Source: Bacillota bacterium (lineage in GTDB: Bacteria; Bacillota; Clostridia; Clostridiales; Clostridiaceae). From it: a stretch of DNA of 7,216 bases. Below are positions 1 through 4,832 of this stretch, piece by piece. A program made the position numbers and the translations under genes. Every line of letters starts with the position of its first letter. Within the stretch, counting starts at the first letter, position 1. A model generated the notes under the pieces. That model was not told the origin of the DNA, made no database searches, and saw nothing but the letters and a program-made list of their open reading frames with translations. The stretch is taken from positions 1 to 7,216 of the forward strand of contig JAUZPH010000181.1 of NCBI GenBank assembly GCA_030706065.1, written 5' to 3'.

Positions 1-142
1 AGCCTTTGCTGCCCTTGGCACCTTCCTTATACTTAATGTAATGAAGTTGTTCATACCTCTGAGGACTGCTGAAAGTGATGAAGTTATCGGCCTTGACTTG
101 TCCCTACATGGTGAGGAAGCCTATAACGGTGTCGGAGTATAA
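1..142 (+). CDS. amt: Ammonium transporter (Amt/MEP/Rh family), C-terminal end only
   Basis: The frame is open from the window edge (first full codon at base 2) to TAA at 140-142, giving the last 46 residues of a larger protein. They read as the end of a final membrane helix (AALGTFLILNVMKLFIPLR) followed by a polar cytoplasmic tail with the motif GLDLSLHGEEAY. That motif is typical of the C-terminal tail of Amt ammonium channels, the part that interacts with PII proteins. The next gene, 83 bp downstream on the same strand, encodes a PII protein, which is the conserved amt-glnK order (nrgAB in Bacillus). The protein would bring ammonium through the cytoplasmic membrane when nitrogen is scarce. 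Promoter, start and pore residues lie outside the window, so only the family can be called. Confidence 0.9.
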   Translation, partial: AFAALGTFLILNVMKLFIPLRTAESDEVIGLDLSLHGEEAYNGVGV

Positions 143-179
143 ACCACTCATTATTACCAATTATATATGGAATCTTATG

Positions 180-218
180 CCCTCTTATGGTATTATAATT
201 ATATAATACATAAGGGGG
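180..218 (+). promoter_or_regulatory. Hairpin that covers the ribosome site of the PII gene
   Basis: In the RNA, bases 180-188 (CCCTCTTAT) pair with 210-218 (ATAAGGGGG), and 190-197 (GTATTATA) pair with 202-209 (TATAATAC), leaving loop ATTA and one bulged G at 189. That is about 17 pairs including one G-U. The AAGGGGG ribosome site (212-218) lies wholly inside the 3' arm. No U-run follows, so it does not look like an intrinsic terminator. It could lower PII translation relative to the transporter, protect the mRNA or mark a processing site; the function is inferred. TATAAT hexamers at 194-199 and 202-207 fall in the same stretch but have no convincing -35 partner. Confidence 0.55.
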
Positions 219-225
219 TACTTTT

Positions 226-588
226 ATGGATAAAAAAATTACCAAGATCGAAATCGTAACCCGCCCTGAAAAGTTTGAAGAATTAAAGGAAGAATTGAAC
301 AAGATAGGTATAACCGGGATGACTGTCATAAATGTACTTGGTTGTGGAGCACAGAAGGGATATAAGGAATTTTACCGCGGTGTAGAGGTCCAAATCAATC
401 TCCTCCACAAGATAAAGGTTGAAATAGTAGTCTCTGAAGTGCCGGTGGACCTGGTTGTCGAGACTGCTACCAGAGTTCTCAGAACGGGTAAGATAGGTGA
501 CGGAAAGATATTCATCTATGATGTTACAAATGTAATACGAGTAAGGACCGGCGAAGAGGGCTGGGATGCTCTGCAGGATCATGAATAA
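226..588 (+). CDS. glnK: Nitrogen regulatory PII protein, GlnK type
   Basis: This 120-residue protein is a full-length PII signal transducer, a cytoplasmic trimer that senses ATP/ADP and 2-oxoglutarate and typically binds the ammonium channel to close it. ATG 226 follows AAGGGGG by 7 bases. Residues equivalent to the E. coli ligand sites are present with an offset of 4: Gln43 and Lys62 (2-oxoglutarate), the GDGK loop at 91-94, and Arg105 and Arg107 for nucleotide. The C-terminal PII signature TGKIGDGKIF is intact. The T-loop reads Y50-R-G-V-E-V55, so the Tyr uridylylated in enterobacteria (Tyr51) is Val, as in the Bacillus GlnK subgroup. The transporter gene lies just upstream, which supports the GlnK name. 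Its ribosome site is buried in a hairpin. Confidence 0.95.
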   Translation: MDKKITKIEIVTRPEKFEELKEELNKIGITGMTVINVLGCGAQKGYKEFYRGVEVQINLLHKIKVEIVVSEVPVDLVVETATRVLRTGKIGDGKIFIYDVTNVIRVRTGEEGWDALQDHE

Positions 589-619
589 AATATTTGTCCC
601 GGAGCTCTATAACTGATAA

Positions 620-659
620 AAACCGCAGAATCTCCTGAATTAAATGGAGGCTGCGGTTT
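620..659. terminator. Bidirectional intrinsic terminator between the PII and permease genes
   Basis: AAACCGCAG (620-628) pairs with CTGCGGTTT (651-659), and inner CTCC (632-635) pairs with GGAG (646-649). On the + strand the stem is followed by TTTACTTTATTTG, a moderate U-rich tail, 32 bp after the PII stop. On the minus strand it is followed by a TTTTTAT tail, so it can also stop transcripts of the permease arriving from the other side. Confidence 0.75.
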
Positions 660-754
660 ACTTTATTTGCCATTAATTTTACCATAGAATGCAGCTATAT
701 TCAGATATGATAAAAACAAGCAGTCCACTTAGCCATTTAAATGGAGCCAAAATT

Positions 755-788
755 AAAGTGCCGTAAAACACAGGTTTTACGACACTTT
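755..788 (-). terminator. Intrinsic terminator of the purine permease gene
   Basis: On the minus strand AAAGTG-T-CGTAAAAC pairs with GTTTTACG-G-CACTTT around a 4-base loop, about 15 pairs with one U-G, and is followed by AATTTTGG. It starts 19 bp after the permease stop. On the + strand the U-G position becomes a C/A mismatch, so the stem is better formed in minus-strand RNA. The U-tail is short, so termination may rely partly on the second hairpin at 620-659. Confidence 0.65.
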
Positions 789-807
789 TAAACATTTTAA
801 CTATATT

Positions 808-2301
808 CTACAGATTTCTAATTGCTAATAACACGAAGTTTAAAATAAACAAACCTGTGAAGAAATAAATTATTGGATGGATATTCTTTGTTTCTTTTTT
901 AAGAATACTGATAATAACATAGCTTATAAAGCCGAAGGCAATACCTGTTGTTATGCTGTACGTAAACGGCATAAGAGCAATAGTGAGGAACGCAACTGCT
1001 GCAACGCTGAAGTCCTTCCAGTCTATTTCACCAACAGAGGACATCATGAGAATACCAACAACTACAAGGGCAGGTGCCGTTGCAACTCCCGGAACCATAC
1101 CAATTACAGGAGAAAGAATTAGGCATACAAGGAACATAGCTGCGGTTACAACTGAAGTCAAGCCTGTTCTACCGCCCACAGCAATACCTGCGGAACTTTC
1201 AACGTAAGTAGTGGTGTTGGATGTACCCACAAATGCTCCTACAATTGTTGCACTGAGGTCGGCAAACAAAGCCTTATCCAAACGTGACTTAATACCCTTG
1301 CCTTCAAGCATTAGCTTCTCATCTTCTGCATCAAAGATGCCTGCACGGCGGCCTGTACCGATGAATGTTCCTAATGCATCAAAAATGTCTGTTAGAATGA
1401 AAGCGATCATTGCAGTGAGTGCCAGGAGGAATTTGCTGCCGTTTGCAAAGAGACCGGCAAAGTCCATTTTAAATGCTGTATCTTGAACTTGTGCAATAGA
1501 TTTTCCGATGCCGCTTATCGAAACATTAGCCGATGAGAAAAATTCATGTGCGTTTGTTCCAGGTAAATTGAATGCGCTCGGTGCAACACCGAAGATACCA
1601 ATTTCGATGAAGCAGAGAGCAGTTATTGAAGCAATACCGATTAAAATTGCCCCTCTGACTCTTAAAACCATGAGAATAAGTATCAAAACAATTCCTATAA
1701 GCGCTAATTGTACAGACGGACTGGAGAAGTTAACCATTGCCGGAACAGCTGATGAACTTGCAACAACAGTTGCATCTGCCGGAGTCTTACCAAAGAATTG
1801 GTATGTACCGGGGTCACTTGTGAATTTCAAAAGACCGCAGTCCTTAATTCCTATATATGCGATGAAAAGGCCGATACCGCCACCGATAGCCTTTTGTAAA
1901 ACCGGCGGCAAAGAACGGATAATCATTTTACGAAGTCCTGTCACAGTGATGATAATATTTACAACACCACAGATAAATACCATTGCTAAAGCTTCCTGCC
2001 ACCTAAAACCCATAATTTGACATACAGTAAAGGTGAAGAAGGCGTTTAGTCCCATACCGGGAGCCAGTGCATAAGGCACGTTGGCAAAAAGAGCCATAAC
2101 AAGTGTACCCACAACGGCGGATATAATTGTTGCAACGAAGATACCTTGTGGGTTAAATGGATTGTCAGCAGTTCCTGCTAATTTCAAAATGTTCGGATTG
2201 ACAAAAATGATATATGCCATAGTAAAGAATGTTGTAAGTCCGGCTAGGATTTCCGTTCGTACGTTAGTACCGTACTGCTTTAACTTAAAAAACTTTTCCA
2301 T
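808..2301 (-). CDS. pbuG: Guanine/hypoxanthine-type purine permease (NCS2, AzgA/PbuG subfamily)
   Basis: This 497-residue polytopic membrane protein has the hallmarks of the AzgA/PbuG branch of nucleobase:cation symporters. These are an N-terminal stretch ending in TTFFTMAYIIFVNP, APGMGLNAFFTF at about 80-91, GGGIGLFIAYIGIK at 140-153, DIFDALGTFIGT at 305-316, and the conserved segment SNTTTYVESSAGIAVGGRTG at 361-380. Hydrophobic helices span nearly its whole length. ATG 2301 follows AGGAGG (2309-2314) by 7 bases. It is monocistronic, with its own promoter and a guanine-class riboswitch leader, so it should be repressed when purine bases are abundant. It is about 55 residues longer than typical PbuG; part of the extra length may be the polar stretch at about 158-197. 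Substrate choice (guanine/hypoxanthine rather than adenine) rests mainly on the riboswitch class. Confidence 0.9.
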   Translation of the reverse strand: MEKFFKLKQYGTNVRTEILAGLTTFFTMAYIIFVNPNILKLAGTADNPFNPQGIFVATIISAVVGTLVMALFANVPYALAPGMGLNAFFTFTVCQIMGFRWQEALAMVFICGVVNIIITVTGLRKMIIRSLPPVLQKAIGGGIGLFIAYIGIKDCGLLKFTSDPGTYQFFGKTPADATVVASSSAVPAMVNFSSPSVQLALIGIVLILILMVLRVRGAILIGIASITALCFIEIGIFGVAPSAFNLPGTNAHEFFSSANVSISGIGKSIAQVQDTAFKMDFAGLFANGSKFLLALTAMIAFILTDIFDALGTFIGTGRRAGIFDAEDEKLMLEGKGIKSRLDKALFADLSATIVGAFVGTSNTTTYVESSAGIAVGGRTGLTSVVTAAMFLVCLILSPVIGMVPGVATAPALVVVGILMMSSVGEIDWKDFSVAAVAFLTIALMPFTYSITTGIAFGFISYVIISILKKETKNIHPIIYFFTGLFILNFVLLAIRNL

Positions 2302-2361
2302 TGATATACCTCCTGTTTTTTTATATTTTTTAACTTTCGCGTCCTTTGTATTCCCGAATTA

Positions 2362-2399
2362 TAAAAAAAATAAAACTCCCCGATAATACCAGGGAGTTT
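2362..2399 (-). terminator. Riboswitch-controlled intrinsic terminator before the permease gene
   Basis: On the minus strand AAACTCCCTG pairs with CGGGGAGTTT around loop GTATTAT (10 pairs, one U-G), followed directly by TTTTATTTTTTTTAT. This is a strong intrinsic terminator lying about 60 bp before the permease ATG, so it acts on the leader. Its 5' arm (2392-2401) can instead pair with ACAAACGCCC on the + strand (2420-2429), which contains the 3' strand of aptamer helix P1. That is the expected exclusive choice of an OFF riboswitch. Confidence 0.9.
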
Positions 2400-2426
2400 A
2401 TAAACACGTAGATATATTCACAAACG

Positions 2427-2493
2427 CCCATAGTCAGACAATTTACGGCTGTCCGGTAGAAACACTTGAACCATATTTCCAAGCATATACGGG
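2427..2493 (-). promoter_or_regulatory. Purine riboswitch aptamer, guanine class
   Basis: Read on the minus strand, the aptamer has P1 CCCGUA (2488-2493) with UAUGGG (2427-2432), P2 CUUGG/UCAAG with loop motif AUAUGG, the core joining strand GUUUCUACC, and P3 CGGACAG/UUGUCUG with loop CCGUAAA. The two loops carry the GG and CC needed for the kissing contact. The base that sets specificity (position 74 in xpt numbering) lies in GACUAU and is C (g2433 on the + strand), which pairs with guanine or hypoxanthine; adenine switches have U. It controls the permease downstream. With ligand bound, P1 is held and the terminator at 2362-2399 forms. Confidence 0.95.
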
Positions 2494-2545
2494 TAATATA
2501 TTTTATATTTTTTTCAACTGTTGAGAATTACTTGTCCACATGCAA

Positions 2546-2574
2546 ATAATATAACATTTTGATACAAATTGCAA
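2546..2574 (-). promoter_or_regulatory. Sigma-A type promoter of the riboswitch-permease transcript
   Basis: On the minus strand TTGCAA (2569-2574) and TATTAT (2546-2551) are separated by exactly 17 bp. Transcription would start near 2540, about 47 bases before the aptamer, giving a leader of roughly 240 bases. Nothing else in the gap competes as well. Confidence 0.7.
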
Positions 2575-2641
2575 CATATTTCATCCTAATTGACGAACTT
2601 CTTTTAAATTTATTCTATTATTATTCATATATTCTACTTTC

Positions 2642-3118
2642 TCAATTTACTCTTTGTAACTTCCCTTTCCTTAACAACATTACATAATACCCTGCAACAA
2701 CCAGCATGAAAATCAAAAGGGACGGAATGCCATATAATACTTTCAAATCCGGCCTGCTGAAAACATATTGAATGTCAACCTTTAAAATATTTTTTATTAT
2801 GATAACATTAACAGCTTCGCACAGAAACTCCAGAATAACGGTAATGATTGACACCTGAATTGCCTGAACTATTTCAAGCTTGTTGATAACAACATATAAT
2901 ACAATTAAACCGATCAAGGCCATTATTGTGTTTATTCCAAGTTGAATTGGCAGCAGCCTTATCAAATATACTATGACTGTGTAAATTGTTGCGGTTAAAA
3001 AATATCTCTTCCAATCAATCCTCTTACCGGCAAAGGTATATGCAGCCAATACAAAAAGCAATCCCTCCGGCACTCCTCTCGCAAATAACTCAAGTACAGC
3101 TAGCTTAAGCATAGTCAT
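2642..3118 (-). CDS. Small integral membrane protein of unknown function (about five helices)
   Basis: The 158-residue protein is almost entirely hydrophobic. Likely membrane segments are near residues 17-30, 39-57, 61-79, 86-112 and 127-149, with short charged loops (GKRIDWKR, SRPDLK) and a basic C-terminus (LRKGKLQR). ATG 3118 is preceded by GAAAGGAAAGA, a fair ribosome site; an ATG two codons in is less well placed. I do not recognise an enzyme or transporter motif. The opening pattern (LELFARGVPEGLLFVLA) resembles, from memory and weakly, clostridial membrane modules encoded beside or fused to Spo0B/GHKL-type kinases, but no kinase is present here. It has no AgrB-like cysteine-histidine catalytic pair. 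It appears monocistronic with its own promoter, and no terminator follows, so transcripts may run into the riboswitch leader. Confidence 0.75.
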   Translation of the reverse strand: MTMLKLAVLELFARGVPEGLLFVLAAYTFAGKRIDWKRYFLTATIYTVIVYLIRLLPIQLGINTIMALIGLIVLYVVINKLEIVQAIQVSIITVILEFLCEAVNVIIIKNILKVDIQYVFSRPDLKVLYGIPSLLIFMLVVAGYYVMLLRKGKLQRVN

Positions 3119-3195
3119 TCTTTCCTTTCAACCCAGATTAATTTCTATACTACTTTAATAATGAACACAAATTATATTTCGACATATTTATACTC

Positions 3196-3225
3196 ATTAT
3201 ATCATTTTCCAACATATATAGCCAA
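3196..3225 (-). promoter_or_regulatory. Probable promoter of the membrane protein gene
   Basis: On the minus strand a perfect TATAAT (3196-3201) lies 18 bp downstream of TTGGCT (3220-3225), a partial -35 match. It sits about 78 bp before the ATG at 3118. The -10 is convincing and the -35 is weak. Confidence 0.5.
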
Positions 3226-3337
3226 TACAAAAGCTCCAATTATAATAAATTTCCGCATCTATAATAAACCCAATAGTTAATTTGCAAAGATATCCTTTCC
3301 CGAAGCTTAGCTTGAAATATATTATGCATATTGCTGC

Positions 3338-3369
3338 AAAAAAACAAAAGCCCGGCTTAAGCCGAACTT
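3338..3369 (-). terminator. Intrinsic terminator of the tRNA-Val/tRNA-Ala unit
   Basis: On the minus strand AAGTTCGGC (3361-3369) pairs with GCCGGGCTT (3348-3356) around loop TTAA, nine pairs with two G-U, followed by TTGTTTTTTT. It starts 12 bases after the encoded CCA of tRNA-Ala. Confidence 0.85.
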
Positions 3370-3380
3370 AAATTTGTATA

Positions 3381-3456
3381 TGGTGGAGATAAGGGGATTC
3401 GAACCCCTGACCTTCTACATGCGAAGCAGACGCGCTCCCAGCTGCGCTATACCCCC
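3381..3456 (-). tRNA. tRNA-Ala (anticodon CGC), CCA encoded
   Basis: The 76-base minus-strand sequence folds as a full cloverleaf. Acceptor GGGGGTA pairs with TATCTCC and includes the G3-U70 pair that identifies alanine tRNAs. The D arm is GCGC/GCGC, the anticodon stem TCTGC/GTAGA has one G-U, the loop TTCGCAT gives anticodon CGC (codon GCG), and the T arm is AGGGG-TTCGAAT-CCCCT. CCA is encoded at 3381-3383. It lies 10 bases after tRNA-Val(CAC) in the same unit. A C34 alanine tRNA is a specialist for GCG, in addition to the usual TGC isoacceptor presumably encoded elsewhere. Confidence 0.95.
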
Positions 3457-3466
3457 AAAAGAAAAA

Positions 3467-3540
3467 TGGGGAATATAGGGCTCGAACCTACGACCTCTAC
3501 GATGTGAACGTAGCGCTCTGACCAGCTGAGCTAATTCCCC
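3467..3540 (-). tRNA. tRNA-Val (anticodon CAC), no encoded CCA
   Basis: The 74-base minus-strand sequence folds as a cloverleaf: acceptor GGGGAAT/ATTCCCC, D stem GCTC/GAGC, anticodon stem CTACG/CGTAG with loop TTCACAT (anticodon CAC, codon GTG), T arm GTAGG-TTCGAGC-CCTAT. The discriminator A is followed by TTTTTCTTTT, so CCA must be added by an enzyme. It is first in a two-tRNA unit with tRNA-Ala(CGC). It differs from tRNA-Val(GAC) at 6360-6436 at only three positions: one in the D loop, one in the top anticodon-stem pair, and the anticodon wobble base. Confidence 0.95.
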
Positions 3541-3551
3541 TTCAATTAATA

Positions 3552-3580
3552 ATTATAATCCTGCATTTCGAAAAATTCAA
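3552..3580 (-). promoter_or_regulatory. Promoter of the tRNA-Val(CAC)/tRNA-Ala(CGC) unit
   Basis: On the minus strand TTGAAT (3575-3580) and a perfect TATAAT (3552-3557) have a 17-bp spacer. The -10 box lies 11 bases before the mature tRNA 5' end, exactly as in the promoter of tRNA-Val(GAC), and both are followed by TAT. It stands in the 95-bp gap after the dehydrogenase stop, where I see no clear terminator for the dehydrogenase transcript. Confidence 0.85.
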
Positions 3581-3635
3581 GTTATTTATAATTTTTCCCA
3601 TTGGACAGAATTTTAAACACGCATAGGCTGTTTCT

Positions 3636-4796
3636 TCAATTTGAAGTGTCGTTGTATGCCCTGTTAAACAGCATAATATATTCATCCTTTGTTATAGCTC
3701 TCGGATTACTTTCATTTGATCCATTTTTTACGGACATATCCGCTAAAAGTTCAAAATCATTACAGTTGACATTTAAGGATTTTATTCCAGGAAGCCCAAT
3801 TTCCTTTGATAGATTTTTTATATGTTCTATCCCCATCACCGCTGCCTTGTTATCATCTTTTTCAGCTATACCCATAGCCCTGGCTATCCTGGCATATTTG
3901 GCTTCTGCCGCCGGCAGGCTGTACTCCATGACATAAGGGAGCAATATGGCGTTGCACATGCCGTGGGGAGCATCATAAATACTTCCTAGTGCCTCAGCCA
4001 TACAATGCACCGAAGCTACGTCGGCGTGGCTGAAAGACAATCCTGCAAGGAGGCTTCCCATCATCATCCTGTCTCTTGCCTCAAGATTCCGGCCATTTTT
4101 TACCGCTTCCACTATACTTCCGGCTATAAATTCAACGGCATACAACCCCACTGCTTCAGCTATTGGTTCAGTGCAATTGGCTGTATAACCTTCTATTGCA
4201 TGGGTAAGGGCGTCTATACCTGTTGCTGCAGTGATAATGGGTGGAACCGATAATGTAAGCTCAGGATCGATTATAGCCGTTTTTGCAGCTATTGCAGTGC
4301 TCTTTATAGTGAATTTGAATTTCTCCCTTGTATCAGTTATAACTGAAGAAAAAGTTACCTCACTGCCTGTTCCTGAAGTTGTAGGAATTGTTATCAGCGG
4401 CAGGCAGTCATCCTTGATTTTCCCCTTGCCTTGATAATCTCTTGCTTTTCCTCCCTGTTTCGCCAGCACTGCAACAGCTTTTGCCGCATCTATCGGACTC
4501 CCTCCTCCAAAGGCAACAATAGTATCTATTGCCTCCTCTCTGGCCTTTTCAGCACAGGCTTCAATGTTGTAGTCCTTCGGATTCGCCTCAATCTCATCAT
4601 AAATTAAAAAGGCTATGCTTTCTCCTTGAATAATCTCTGTAACCTTTCTTACCATTCCGGCATTTACAAGGCCTTTATCGGTGATGACCATCACCTTTTT
4701 TGCCTTCAGCAATCTCAATTCTTCTCCCAATACAGAAAGAATACCCGCCCCATATCTTATCTTTGTCGGCAGTAAAAAATCAAAAGACTTTAACAT
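3636..4796 (-). CDS. Iron-containing alcohol dehydrogenase (group III)
   Basis: The 386-residue protein is a full-length group III (Fe-dependent) alcohol dehydrogenase, a cytoplasmic NAD(P)H enzyme interconverting aldehydes and alcohols. Visible features are the nucleotide-binding GGGSPIDAAK (97-106), PTTSGTGSEVT (138-148), and metal ligands Asp195 and His199 in TGIDALTHAIEGY, His264 in ASVHCMAEALG and His278 in DAPHG. Glu268 stands where many relatives, such as FucO, have a second His (HxxxH). ATG 4796 follows AAGGGGG (4804-4810) by 7 bases. It lies 36 bp behind the CoA-transferase gene and is surely co-transcribed. That pairing resembles 4-hydroxybutyrate dehydrogenase with its CoA-transferase, but the protein reads as a general Fe-ADH, so 4-hydroxybutyrate, butanol or another alcohol remain possible. 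Confidence 0.9.
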   Translation of the reverse strand: MLKSFDFLLPTKIRYGAGILSVLGEELRLLKAKKVMVITDKGLVNAGMVRKVTEIIQGESIAFLIYDEIEANPKDYNIEACAEKAREEAIDTIVAFGGGSPIDAAKAVAVLAKQGGKARDYQGKGKIKDDCLPLITIPTTSGTGSEVTFSSVITDTREKFKFTIKSTAIAAKTAIIDPELTLSVPPIITAATGIDALTHAIEGYTANCTEPIAEAVGLYAVEFIAGSIVEAVKNGRNLEARDRMMMGSLLAGLSFSHADVASVHCMAEALGSIYDAPHGMCNAILLPYVMEYSLPAAEAKYARIARAMGIAEKDDNKAAVMGIEHIKNLSKEIGLPGIKSLNVNCNDFELLADMSVKNGSNESNPRAITKDEYIMLFNRAYNDTSN

Positions 4797-4815
4797 TTTT
4801 TATCCCCCTTCTTAT

Positions 4816-4830
4816 CACAGGTTTCCTGTG
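4816..4830 (-). other. Short hairpin between the transferase and dehydrogenase genes
   Basis: CACAGG and CCTGTG form a perfect 6-bp stem around AAA (minus-strand RNA), two bases after the transferase stop and 5 bases before the AAGGGGG ribosome site of the dehydrogenase. No U-run follows. It could stabilise an mRNA end or tune relative expression in the operon; this is inference. Confidence 0.45.
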
Positions 4831-4832
4831 TT

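Noticed and set aside
194..207. TATAAT-like boxes upstream of the PII gene as a separate promoter
   Set aside because: No acceptable -35 box lies 16-18 bp upstream, and the boxes are explained by the AT-rich hairpin arms.
733..744. Perfect palindrome CCATTTAAATGG in the PII-permease gap
   Set aside because: Short, AT-rich, and far from any promoter between two terminators. I see no second copy as an operator pair, so no function is claimed.
953..2386. Several + strand open frames opposite the permease gene
   Set aside because: They are shadows of a well-supported 497-residue membrane protein, without ribosome sites or recognisable protein character.
2581..2628. Minus-strand 15-residue reading frame (MNNNRINLKEVRQLG) after the membrane protein gene
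   Set aside because: I considered a signal peptide gene of AgrD type, but the ribosome site is poor, there is no Cys/Ser lactone site, and the neighbour is not AgrB-like. It is probably chance or a gene remnant.
3606..3650. Terminator for the dehydrogenase gene
   Set aside because: Only weak stems are visible (CTTCA/TGAAG, AAACA/TGTTT) without a proper U-run, so I do not call one.
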